A stretch of 23,041 nucleotides of DNA from an uncultured Ruminococcus sp. (GCA_937926145.1 CALANW010000074.1:1-23041); one strand, 5' to 3'. Positions 15,483 to 22,787 are shown, counted from the stretch's first letter. A program made the numbers and translations. Notes: generated by a model not told the origin, from the sequence alone.

Positions 15483-15511
15483 ATTATATATGAAATTCCG
15501 TGGAATTTCAA
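15483..15511 (-). promoter_or_regulatory. LysR promoter with embedded operator palindrome
   Basis: TTGAAA (15506-15511) and TATAAT (15483-15488) are separated by exactly 17 nt. The spacer region holds a perfect inverted repeat, TGAAATTCC and GGAATTTCA with a two-base centre (15491-15510). The expected start of the message, near 15476, leaves a short leader to the AAAAAGG ribosome site. The palindrome could be the autoregulatory site of the LysR protein or the target of another repressor. Confidence 0.72.
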
Positions 15512-15654
15512 GTAAAAATGATTTGATACCAACCTATAGTTTTTACAGCTGGACAGACCATAGTTTTGTTATATTACTTGAAAGTTACTTTTTAAGACTC
15601 TTCGCTAAAACTTCACGAAGCAAAGCGTCTGACGCATGGAGTTACTATAACAAT
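15512..15654 (-). mobile_element. Decayed left end of an IS200-type element
   Basis: This stretch aligns along its length with the left end of the intact IS at 7469-7608. Shared blocks are AGACC(A/G)TAGTTTT, AAGACTCTTCGCTAAA (15594-15609; 7548-7563) and TTACTATAACAAT (15642-15654; 7596-7608); the last two are 48 nt apart in both copies. The 10-bp left-end hairpin of the intact copy is reduced to GCGT/ACGC here. No tnpA coding sequence or right end follows, so it is a solo relic, and it now forms the upstream flank of the LysR promoter. Confidence 0.82.
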
Positions 15655-15704
15655 ATAAGAGCAGCTTTGCAATGTTTAAACCCTTGCAAAGCTGCTCTTA
15701 TATT
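15652..15704. terminator. Long perfect hairpin beside the IS relic
   Basis: A 21-bp perfect stem (arms 15652-15672 and 15684-15704) with an 11-nt loop. The lower part is AT-rich (AATATAAGAG) and the upper GC-richer (CAGCTTTGCAA). It most likely terminates - strand transcription from the FtsX operon; its foot overlaps the IS left-end block. Confidence 0.65.
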
Positions 15705-15751
15705 GTACTATATCGAAATTTATTTGAATAGAGTTTTCACGATAGATTTAT

Positions 15752-15859
15752 AATATAATTGCTTCACAAAAAAGTAATGACACATAAAGCAGCCCGTGTT
15801 ATAACCGGAGTAACCACTCAAACGGAAGAAACGATATATGTCATTACATCAATTATATT
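15752..15859. repeat. Nested inverted repeat with terminator-like core
   Basis: Outer arms AATATAATTG (15752-15761) and CAATTATATT (15850-15859), and inner arms GTAATGACA (15774-15782) and TGTCATTAC (15839-15847), are perfect. On the - strand the inner stem is followed by TTTTTT, so it can end the FtsX operon. The 56-nt interior contains two small hairpins, GAGT-GGTT-ACTC and CCG/CGG. It is either an elaborate terminator or a miniature mobile element. Confidence 0.65.
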
Positions 15860-15887
15860 GCAGAAGATAAAATTCGATATGGAGATA

Positions 15888-18107
15888 CTATTCGCGTTCC
15901 TCTTTCAGACATTCTACCATATCGATTTTTTTCAGCTTCCGTGCGGAAAGTCCAAGCGACACCGCGTATGCCACAGCGATAAACACCGCGCTTACGAGCA
16001 AAGTTTTTCCGGTAATGGTAATTGACATAAGTATGCCGCCGGAAGCCGCGTTCGCCTTAGCTATCATATCCGCCAGAGCAACGCCAAGGGGTATACCAAG
16101 CACAAAGCCGATCGGTACCAAGAGATTATTAGAGGACAGGATAAGCCTGCGTATCTCACTGCCGCGATATCCCAGAACTTCCAAGGTGGAAATGCTGCGG
16201 CGGCTCTCCTCGATCATCATTCCTGAAAGAAGTATCACTACAAGTATGCATATCAGTGTACCTATTACCTTTACGATAGAAAGAACGATACGTGCAGTGC
16301 TCAGTGCGCTTTCCGTGTTACGGCGGTAGTCCTCCAGCGATGCACTTTTCCTGAGGAGCTCTGCAGGGATATCAAGCGGCTTTTCGCTGATTATAACGTT
16401 GAATTCGTTTGCGCTCCTGCCTAATATCTGCGCCGCATTGGCTTTGCTGGTAATGATCAGCGAAAGTACGTCATTCACCACGATATCACTGATCGTGACG
16501 GTAGTATGCTTCATGGAGATAAGGTCATAGAAGGTGAATTCGTCACCTGCATCCACGTCGAATATCCTTGCAGCCGATGAAGTCATGTAGAACCCACCAT
16601 AGATCACAGGATCGCCTGAACGCGTTTCCATGTCAAGCAGCGAGCAACCCTCGTCATACCCTACCAGATTGAACATACTGTCAGTGCCGTCAACACCGAA
16701 GGAAACATCCATGACAGCGTAATCGCCATAATCGTTCATGGACTGAAAATCCGTAAAGCCGTACTCGTACTGACCGCCCATCATGGCTTTCGGCACTTTG
16801 TGGTCCAGCATATCGTCATAAGCGTCCTGATACACTCCGCCCAGAATTATCGCCATAGAAGCCACCGCAATTCCTATTATCATTGTAAGACTGCGTGAAA
16901 TATTGCTGCAAAGGCTACGAATACTGTAAAGCAGCGGAAATGGCAGTCTGCTCCTGCTCAGCAGATGAGCAACTTTTCCTTTTCGGGAGCCTCTCAGCAG
17001 TGGGACAACGTCCTCACCCAGCGCCCTGCGCAGCACCAGCATTGCACTTAAACCGTAGGCTATCGGAGGAATTATCACAGCCGCAAGTAATATTCCGCAG
17101 GGTACCTGCACCTGATAATCGATGTGCTCCGCAAAGCTGAACATATACAGATTGAACAGTTTTGCAAACGGATAGCAGAGCGCAAGTCCGAGTATATCGC
17201 CGAAAACAGCAGGTATAAGCGCATACCACAAATAGTGCCGCATAAGCTCCTGTTTGCGGTAGCCAAGAGCCATAAGTGTGCCGATGGTTCGGCTTTCCCG
17301 TCTGACTGTTCGTCCGAGGACCATTGCTATGACCACTACCACCACAAGCATTATCATGGGGCTGTAGACCGAGAATTCGGATTCGAGGTCTGCCGCCTGA
17401 CTCAATAAGCCGCCTGTTCTCGGATTTGCGGACTTACCGATATATTCAAGCGTTCCGTATCTGCTGTATATTGCAGCGCGGAAGTCTGCTTCAAGCTTCG
17501 GATCAAGATACTTCACAGAGTAGTAGCTTGAATATCCTCCGACGGAATTCATTGCATTTTCGGTTATCAGCGCAATGCCGAAATCGGTGCTGTTTGGGAA
17601 GCTGTCCTCCATATTCGCGTACATAGCAGCATAATCGGGCTTTATGCACAGTCCGCTGATAACAAGATCCTGCCCGCTCAGCGTTATAGTATCGCCTACG
17701 GACAACCCCTGTGCCTTTGCATAGTTGTAGGAAAGAAGCACATCACTGTCGCTGCCAAGCGCCGAACCCTCCAGAATGACAACCTTGTCAATCTTATGTG
17801 TATCACCGAAGAGCCGTATTGTCGTGTTGCCGTAAGAAATATTTCTGAATGACTGGCGCTCAAGGATCACGCTGAATTCGCTTTCCAGTGCGGTTATGTC
17901 CGGATCCGTCAGCGAAGATGAAACTGTGAATTGACCGTCCTCAAGATCGTTTTCCTCAAACAGCCTTGTATATGTTCCGCTGACTGTTCTGCTGACGGAA
18001 AATGCGCCGACCCAAAGCATTATGCACAAAGCGGTCAGAATAGAGCCTGTTATGTAAAAAGACAGGTTCTTTTTCAGACTTCTCAGTATCTTTCTTTGTA
18101 AAGTCAT
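15888..18107 (-). CDS. ABC transporter permease with two FtsX domains
   Basis: A 739-aa membrane component of a FtsX/MacB/LolC-type exporter. Predicted helices lie at about 17-38, 250-266, 293-313, 335-358, 405-424, 608-630, 658-680 and 700-720, with extracytoplasmic domains at about 40-245 and 425-605. The two FtsX signatures are GTLMALGYRKQELMRHYL (276-293) and STLEVLGYRGSEIRRLIL (640-657). The gene duplicates the FtsX unit, as in large Clostridial permeases that move lipids, peptides or antibiotics or that sense cell-wall drugs. Its ATG overlaps the ATPase stop (TGATG), so both are made together. TAG is the natural stop here, and the protein ends at a usual place (KIDMVECLKEERE). Confidence 0.95.
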   Translation of the reverse strand: MTLQRKILRSLKKNLSFYITGSILTALCIMLWVGAFSVSRTVSGTYTRLFEENDLEDGQFTVSSSLTDPDITALESEFSVILERQSFRNISYGNTTIRLFGDTHKIDKVVILEGSALGSDSDVLLSYNYAKAQGLSVGDTITLSGQDLVISGLCIKPDYAAMYANMEDSFPNSTDFGIALITENAMNSVGGYSSYYSVKYLDPKLEADFRAAIYSRYGTLEYIGKSANPRTGGLLSQAADLESEFSVYSPMIMLVVVVVIAMVLGRTVRRESRTIGTLMALGYRKQELMRHYLWYALIPAVFGDILGLALCYPFAKLFNLYMFSFAEHIDYQVQVPCGILLAAVIIPPIAYGLSAMLVLRRALGEDVVPLLRGSRKGKVAHLLSRSRLPFPLLYSIRSLCSNISRSLTMIIGIAVASMAIILGGVYQDAYDDMLDHKVPKAMMGGQYEYGFTDFQSMNDYGDYAVMDVSFGVDGTDSMFNLVGYDEGCSLLDMETRSGDPVIYGGFYMTSSAARIFDVDAGDEFTFYDLISMKHTTVTISDIVVNDVLSLIITSKANAAQILGRSANEFNVIISEKPLDIPAELLRKSASLEDYRRNTESALSTARIVLSIVKVIGTLICILVVILLSGMMIEESRRSISTLEVLGYRGSEIRRLILSSNNLLVPIGFVLGIPLGVALADMIAKANAASGGILMSITITGKTLLVSAVFIAVAYAVSLGLSARKLKKIDMVECLKEERE

Positions 18108-18802
18108 CAGATGTCCAGCTCCTTTACAGGTTTGCGCACGTTCATAATGTTTTCTACTATCCTGCCGTCATGTATGCGCAGTATACGGTCAGCCATGGGC
18201 GCTATATTTTCATTATGGGTTATCAACAGAATAGTCGTGTGATACTTGCAGTTTATTTTCTGGATAAGCTCCAATACATCACGGGAGGATCTTGAATCCA
18301 GTGCTCCGGTGGGCTCATCACAGAGCAGGATAGAAGGATTTTTTACAAGGGCGCGTGCAATGGCGCATCGCTGCTGCTGACCACCGGAAAGCTGTGTCGG
18401 GAAGTGTGCAGCGTGCTTTTCAAGTCCCAGATCTTTCAGCAGTTCTTCAATGGAAAGCGGATCCTTTGATATATCCCCTACTACCTTGATATTTTCCCGA
18501 ACCGTAAGTTCGCCGATCAGATTGTAGGTCTGGAATACTATCCCGACCTTGCCACGGCGATATTCCAGCAGTTCCTTTTTCGAGGCTGAACTTATCGTGC
18601 GGCCATCAACGATTATCGAACCCTCGTCCGCACTGTCAAGTCCGCCCAACATATTCAGCAGCGTACTTTTTCCGGAACCGGAAGGACCAAGTATAACGCA
18701 TATTTCTCCCTGTTCAAGCTCCAGGGAAGCATGATCCAGCGCATAGATCATGTTTTCTCCCTCGCCGTATTTCTTGATGACATCTTTCATCTGAAGATAC
18801 AT
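18107..18802 (-). CDS. ABC transporter ATP-binding protein (MacB/LolD type)
   Basis: A 231-aa ATPase that powers the FtsX-type permease encoded next to it. The start is ATG at 18802 (MYLQMKDVIKKYG) after AAAGGAATGGAA; an ATG 19 codons upstream lies inside the TetR gene and has no site. Walker A GPSGSGKST (39-47), Q-loop Gln91 (IVFQTYNLI), signature LSGGQQQR (138-145), Walker B ILLCDEPTGALD (158-169) and switch His196 (LLITHN) are all present. Length and the ALDHASLELEQGE lead-in fit the MacB/LolD/BceA group. It begins 2 nt after the TetR stop and overlaps the permease start by one base, so the three genes form one operon. Confidence 0.96.
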   Translation of the reverse strand: MYLQMKDVIKKYGEGENMIYALDHASLELEQGEICVILGPSGSGKSTLLNMLGGLDSADEGSIIVDGRTISSASKKELLEYRRGKVGIVFQTYNLIGELTVRENIKVVGDISKDPLSIEELLKDLGLEKHAAHFPTQLSGGQQQRCAIARALVKNPSILLCDEPTGALDSRSSRDVLELIQKINCKYHTTILLITHNENIAPMADRILRIHDGRIVENIMNVRKPVKELDI

Positions 18803-18804
18803 GA

Positions 18805-19431
18805 TTATTCCATTCCTTTCTTTGTCTGAGGGCAGGAGTCCTTGTCGGAATTTCCGCACAGATATTGAAGCATAATCTCGAAAATTGTCCTAAGATTTCG
18901 GTCGAACGATTCCTCACAGAATGCACTTCTATTTTCAATAGCAAGATTCACGAGCTTTACAAAATTGGCAATGTAACCATAGTCTATGTCCTCGCGGATA
19001 CCGTCCAGATAGTCCATAACCAGTTTTGTGTTTTTTACTGCATATTCGGCGGAGAAAAATTTTTTGGTTTCTTCCATTTCCTGCATCAGCATTATATCAT
19101 CCGCCTTAAAATGAAATGAAAATGCTGTGTTCGGACGAAATAGCTCCATATAGTAATTGTAGAATTCCGTTACATTGATTTTGGGCCGTCCCTCAAGTTT
19201 CTTTCTCAGCTCCTGCTCGGCTGCATCGTTGAAGTCGTCCATTATCTCAGCCACAAGCTGCCCCTTCGTTGCATAGAAGTTGTAAAATGTCCCCTTTGCG
19301 ATACCAACGCTCTCTGCAAGCTCGGCGACGGTAGTTTTGCGTATTCCTTTTGTTTCAAAGAGCCGAAGAGCCGCTTCCTTGATCTGACTGCTTATCTCCC
19401 GGCGTTTTTTTTCGCTGAATATTACAGGCAT
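18805..19431 (-). CDS. TetR/AcrR-family repressor of the ABC exporter operon
   Basis: A 208-aa regulator. The start is ATG at 19431 (MPVIFSEKKRREI) with GGAAAGGGAA 5-6 nt upstream; an earlier in-frame ATG lies in the operator. The helix-turn-helix is at about residues 13-58: IKEAALRLFETKGIRKTTVAELAESVGIAKGTFYNFYATKGQL. The C-terminal ligand domain is full length with aromatic residues (FYNYYMELF, FSFHF). It is the first gene of the operon, so the usual model is that it represses itself and the exporter until a ligand, possibly the exported compound, binds. The palindrome at 19451-19478 overlaps the expected transcription start. Confidence 0.94.
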   Translation of the reverse strand: MPVIFSEKKRREISSQIKEAALRLFETKGIRKTTVAELAESVGIAKGTFYNFYATKGQLVAEIMDDFNDAAEQELRKKLEGRPKINVTEFYNYYMELFRPNTAFSFHFKADDIMLMQEMEETKKFFSAEYAVKNTKLVMDYLDGIREDIDYGYIANFVKLVNLAIENRSAFCEESFDRNLRTIFEIMLQYLCGNSDKDSCPQTKKGME

Positions 19432-19450
19432 TATCGTTCCCTTTCCGTTT

Positions 19451-19510
19451 AAATGACTTTTGTGAAATTCGGTCATTTACATTATAGCATGCTAACTCAC
19501 TTCTTGTCAA
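19451..19510 (-). promoter_or_regulatory. Promoter and operator of the TetR-ABC-FtsX operon
   Basis: TTGACA (19505-19510), 18-nt spacer, TATAAT (19481-19486): a near-consensus SigA promoter. Directly downstream lies the inverted repeat AAATGAC (19451-19457) / GTCATTT (19472-19478) with a 14-nt centre, covering the predicted transcription start near 19474. This is where a TetR autorepressor would be expected to bind. Confidence 0.82.
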
Positions 19511-19817
19511 GGATAATTCTAAAATTTGATATTGATATGGTATATTTTAATGTGTTTTATAACAAACTGTACAAATCGACATAAAGAAGCTAAAAGACAC
19601 ATCATTCTATATAAATCAAAGGCACCCAAACGACAAATTCGGGTACCTTTATTCTTAACATATCGAATAATCTTACAGTATTTATAATGTTGTAATGCGC
19701 TTGAAGTTTTATAACAATTCGGCATAGTAATATAAATCCAACACAGAAGAGATCGTTTGTTCACATCACTCCTTATAAAAGCATACGGGGCGGGCAACCC
19801 GAAACAGCTGCCCGACC
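19511..19817. other. Gene-free stretch with two hairpins
   Basis: AT-rich DNA with no convincing gene. It holds a weak hairpin, AAAGGCACCC/GGGTACCTTT with one mismatch (19618-19650), which could act as a terminator on either strand. A strong GC hairpin at 19785-19820 is listed separately. Otherwise nothing was seen. Confidence 0.5.
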
Positions 19818-19820
19818 CGT
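19785..19820 (-). terminator. GC-rich hairpin at the end of the oleate hydratase remnant
   Basis: Arms ACGGG-CGGGCA (19785-19796) and TGCCCG-CCCGT (19809-19820) pair with one G-A mismatch. On the - strand it is followed by ATGCTTTTAT, a modest U-tract. It overlaps the last recognisable codons of the pseudogene. Confidence 0.55.
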
Positions 19821-20656
19821 AACACAGCTTCCGGCGGCGTGCATACGGAAGTTTCAGCCGTGAATACCACGTCAGATGAACTGTCCGATAAAACCGATAT
19901 TTGTACAGCCGTCAGGCACGACCTTCGGACGATCGGTGCAGGTATAAGACATAAACCGACTGGTGATATGGGGCATCATAGCAGTACGGACAATGCAATG
20001 GGGCAGAATTTCTTCGATCTTATCGGCAAGTCCCAAGTGATAGAGCATTTCGGAAAGTATCTCATCACCTGTGCATTTATTCATAGGCTTTTTTATGTAA
20101 TCGCCGATATTCCATGGGTGCAGACCGTAATTCCAGATGAACTGCACATTTTCAGGCTGTTCGGGGAAGAAAGGCTGATGCTGTACATAGGCAGACAGGC
20201 ACCATGAGGAATCCTTGAAGGTCATAAGTCCGACACAGCCGTCATAATCGCTTGTCAGTTTTTCAATTGTTCCGATAAGCTCAGGATAATCCCTGACAGT
20301 CAAGCTGAAAGAGATCCACTGTGTTTTATCCGTATCGGAAATAAACTTTTCCGGATGACCAAATTTTTTGTCATGTGCCGCCAGCTTCTCCCAAAGCGTA
20401 AAGCAGCCACGATTATTTTTGTCATTGTTGATTTCCGCAACAGTATCACTGTCAGCATAAGCAGTATTCTGGATCATCGAATCTGAGGTCAGGAAAACAT
20501 AATCATTTGCACCAAGCGTAATTGTTTCTTTGCTTCCATTCTGTCTGATCGTTAAGGCAGTCACAGTAGTCTTTCCGTCCTTATCGCTAAGTGCAATATC
20601 TGTAACCTCTGTGCTTGCCCTGAACTGAACACCCTGCATTTCGAGATATACGATAA
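19818..20656 (-). pseudogene. ohyA: Oleate hydratase (myosin-cross-reactive antigen) remnant
   Basis: The FAD enzyme that adds water to unsaturated fatty acids, here as an internal fragment of an approximately 590-aa family. The readable part (about IVYLEMQGVQFRAST through FTLWEKLAAHDKKFGHPEKF, SDTDKTQWISF, HPWNIGDYIKKPMNKCTGDEIL and HCIVRTAMMPHITSRFM to RPKVVPDGCTNIGFIGQF) corresponds roughly to residues 300-560. The N-terminal half with the dinucleotide-binding motif is absent: upstream the sequence becomes a TetR gene on the other strand. After GQF a short deletion shifts the frame into TGA (19869-19871), yet homology continues in another frame (DVVFTAETSVCTPPEAV) to about 19818, where an extra base shifts it again. 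It cannot yield an active hydratase. Confidence 0.88.
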
Positions 20657-21149
20657 AGATCTATCGAAAATTACCGTGACTGATATTATAACCCATGCCG
20701 ACCTGAATCGTGCGACATTTTATGCACATTACCCTGATGTACGAGGTGTTACAGAAGAAATTGAAAATTAGATCATCGAAAAAATGTTGGATATCCTGAA
20801 AGAATTTCAGTTTACAAACTTTTTCCGCAATCCCGCCCCTCTCCTGATTAAAATCAGCAGGTACTTGGAAGAGGATACAGACTTTTATCGTATTATTGTC
20901 CGTGCAAACGGCTCGGAAATATTTATGGAGAAGCTGAAAAAATTGTTTGCCGATCATATGCTGAACGACAGCGATATTCCGGAATCAATGCGTCACTCGC
21001 AAATGGTCGAACTCCGTGTCTGCTATTTTGCGGGCGGCATAGTCAACCTTTATAAACAGTGGTTTCGGGGTGACCTGCACTGCACTCTGAATGATATAGC
21101 GCTGGAAGTCAGCAAGCTGTTACAGCTTGAAGCAAAGGAATTGTTTTGA
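20640..21149 (+). pseudogene. TetR-family regulator lacking its 5' end and carrying TAG
   Basis: The frame reads FEIYDKDLSKITVTDIITHADLNRATFYAHYPDVRGV, a TetR helix-turn-helix that starts in its first helix, and runs on to ...ALEVSKLLQLEAKELF with TGA at 21147-21149. A TAG at 20769-20771 interrupts it after EEIEN, where Glu or Gln (GAG or CAG) would fit IIEKMLDIL. There is no start codon or ribosome site, because the sequence to the left already belongs to the oleate hydratase fragment. TetR regulators next to oleate hydratase are a familiar pairing, so this was probably its divergently transcribed repressor. Confidence 0.82.
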
Positions 21150-21221
21150 TTTGTGAGTCATAATGTTATATGCACCTATACTCATTTCTGTAATATTTCA
21201 TTTCATATTTGCGATTTTCTT

Positions 21222-21707
21222 CTATTTCAACAGCCGTGCCATACGTTCACGTTCTTCCCTTTCGGCTCTTGTCATGGGATTTTTCCTGACAAGCCTCCTG
21301 AATCTCGGAAAATCTGCAACTATCTTTTCGGTTTCGGAAATTCTGTCCTTCAGCTTTTTCTTGTCATTAAGCACTTCCGTATATCTAATCTCTGCCTTGT
21401 CCACCACACTTTTGAAAGCATCAAGGGTGTGGATATTGTTGTCATGCAGGAAATTCAGAAGTTAAAAATTTTTATGCTCAATACGATAAGCAAGATGCTC
21501 AAGAAAATATCCGTCACCAAGATAATAGGTTCTAATTGGTTCCCTGTCAGGCTTAACTTTTATAGACAGATACTTTTTCAGATTTGCGCCGTAACCCTTT
21601 TCTTTCAGCTTCTATGTAAGATCATCAATGCTTCTCACATCATTACGCATAACAATCTCATCAAGCTCGGTTTTCAGATTTTCTTTCCATGAATTTCTCC
21701 GCTGCCG
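21222..21707 (-). pseudogene. mobA: MobA-type relaxase, C-terminal remnant with stops
   Basis: In one - strand frame: WKENLKTELDEIVMRNDVRSIDDLT, TAG (21612-21614), KLKEKGYGANLKKYLSIKVKP...TYYLGDGYFLEHLAYRIEHKNF, TAA (21462-21464), then LLNFLHDNNIHTLDAFKSVVDKAEIRYTEVLNDKK to a stop at 21222. The order (basic helix, KGY-x-KYLSIK, GDGY-LE-L-YRI, and a coiled-coil tail) is that of the region after the nuclease domain in relaxases of Clostridial mobilizable elements. The N-terminal nuclease with its His motif is missing: only about 45 nt separate this part from mobC. With two in-frame stops it is dead. Confidence 0.78.
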
Positions 21708-21752
21708 TGCAGATAATCCCCGTATTTACGATTATATGTTTTCTTCGGACGC

Positions 21753-22041
21753 TCAGATAATATTAAACTGTTCTCTGACTTCCTCCACTGCCTTAGCTGT
21801 GACCCCACCTGTTTCATTGGCTTTCTTGGCGATCCGGTTCAGCTCATTGCCGATCATTCGGAACGGTCTTGTCACCTCACGAAGTTCGGCGAGGTCAAAG
21901 CATTTCACCCTGAACAGTGATATGACGTACATACACAGCAAATCACATGTTCATTTTCTCGGCTCTTTTCTTTATAACCTCATATTCATCATCATTAAGA
22001 CGAATGAGGAATGTTCTGTTTCTCTTTTCTATATCTGTCAT
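21753..22041 (-). pseudogene. mobC: MobC-type relaxosome protein, frameshifted
   Basis: The start is ATG at 22041. The first 32 codons (MTDIEKRNRTFLIRLNDDEYEVIKKRAEKMNM) form the ribbon-helix-helix-like N terminus of MobC relaxosome proteins that bind oriT. A TGA (21943-21945) follows, in-frame homology resumes as FAVYVRHITVQGEML, and the last part FDLAELREVTRPFRMIGNELNRIAKKANETGGVTAKAVEEVREQFNII lies in a shifted frame (offset 100 nt from the start). Both lesions must be repaired to give a normal protein of about 95 aa. It sits between a relaxase remnant and an inverted repeat, the usual oriT-mobC-mobA order. Confidence 0.82.
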
Positions 22042-22087
22042 CTTTCTGTAAAAAATATGTACAAGGATGTTAGAAACAATGCCCATA

Positions 22088-22191
22088 AAATGCGAAACTG
22101 CGTGATTTCGTACGATTTGGAATTATCTCAAATCTACGCTTGCTATCTTCCAACTTCCCCGCATTTTTCAAAATCACGCACTTTCGCATTT
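22088..22191. repeat. Inverted repeat upstream of mobC, candidate oriT
   Basis: Arms 22088-22108 (AAATGCGAAACTGCGTGATTT) and 22171-22191 are reverse complements at 20 of 21 positions, 62 nt apart. The location is within 50 nt of the mobC start, where oriT is normally found. The right arm overlaps the end of the 89-aa frame. A nick site cannot be assigned by eye. Confidence 0.5.
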
Positions 22192-22412
22192 CTATCAATA
22201 TAGCCGCTGCTAAAATGAAGGTCCTTAACTGTTGAATAGAACCAACCGCCCTCAGTGAGCTTGCCGAGGTTATTGTAATAAACGTGCTTGGCGATAAGGC
22301 AGTTATATATTTCAGCTTCTGCATTGCCTATGGCAAAAGACAGCAGCCTGTTCCTTGAAACCGTATTTGTAGGATTAAGCACTTCAAGCAAGGGTGTTAT
22401 GAGGTATTGCAT
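22143..22412 (-). CDS. Hypothetical protein, likely truncated by the mobile-element junction
   Basis: An 89-aa frame whose ATG follows the TGA of the upstream gene without a gap. Residues 1-70 (LLEVLNPTNTVSRNRLLSFAIGNAEAEIYNCLIAKHVYY, then LGKLTEGGWFYSTVKDLHFSSGY) look like the opening of a winged-helix replication or accessory protein of plasmids and integrative elements, where GWFYSTVKDL leads into the recognition helices. After SSGY the sequence is encoded by the right arm of the inverted repeat (RNAKVRDFEKCGEVGR), so the original C terminus was probably replaced at about 22200. No ribosome site beyond translational coupling was seen. Function is uncertain; a partial gene is the best reading. 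Confidence 0.55.
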   Translation of the reverse strand: MQYLITPLLEVLNPTNTVSRNRLLSFAIGNAEAEIYNCLIAKHVYYNNLGKLTEGGWFYSTVKDLHFSSGYIDRNAKVRDFEKCGEVGR

Positions 22413-22757
22413 TCATATCACCTGTCTTTCCCGCAAGCATTCCGAAAGGTCAGTCTTGTTGATGAGCATAACAGTTTCACTTCTTGCAGCCGAAGCCATT
22501 GACGGTGAACAAAGGCATTCGGACTGTATATCAGGAATGGTCATATCCATAACATACGCTTTCATCATTTTACCGACTGTTTCTCCGTCGATATCACTTC
22601 CGTATGCCCTGAGATCATCAACGCAATCAGTGAATATCACTCCAAACAAAGTCTTGCTTGCATCATAAATATCATCACGCCGAGCAACGCTTTTGGGTGT
22701 ATATATAGTATCCGCTTCAATCAGCTTCAAAAGCTCCGGTATAGAATAATCTGCCAT
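22413..22757 (-). CDS. Hypothetical 114-aa protein
   Basis: The start is ATG at 22757 (MADYSIPELLKLIEADTIYTP) behind AGGAAGGAGAAGCAC, a strong site; a longer frame starts inside the terminator hairpin upstream and is not credible. It is a soluble, mildly acidic, mostly helical-looking protein with no signal or membrane segment and no motif I recognise. Residues 34-62 (KTLFGVIFTDCVDDLRAYGSDIDGETVGKMM) look globular. It is directly followed by the 89-aa gene (TGA-ATG), so they form a pair. Lying between tRNA-Asn and mobilization remnants, it is probably accessory DNA brought in with the element. Confidence 0.72.
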   Translation of the reverse strand: MADYSIPELLKLIEADTIYTPKSVARRDDIYDASKTLFGVIFTDCVDDLRAYGSDIDGETVGKMMKAYVMDMTIPDIQSECLCSPSMASAARSETVMLINKTDLSECLRERQVI

Positions 22758-22787
22758 GTGCTTCTCCTTCCTTTTTCGGGCAACAAA

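Noticed and set aside
19519..19797. 92-aa - strand frame in the gap before the TetR operon
   Set aside because: It has no ribosome site and an odd Cys/Arg/Tyr-rich composition, and it crosses the hairpin and AT-rich spacer; chance frame.
11588..21614. Reassignment of TAG to an amino acid, suggested by in-frame TAG in the flavodoxin, LysR, TetR and relaxase frames
   Set aside because: TAG ends the intact FtsX permease and the 59-aa membrane protein at natural places. The broken genes also contain TAA, TGA, frameshifts and deletions, and the flavodoxin position calls for Trp while others fit Gln or Glu. Ordinary decay explains all of them.
21153..22203. Long + strand frames over the mob region
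   Set aside because: They are antisense to recognisable relaxase and MobC sequence and have no ribosome sites.
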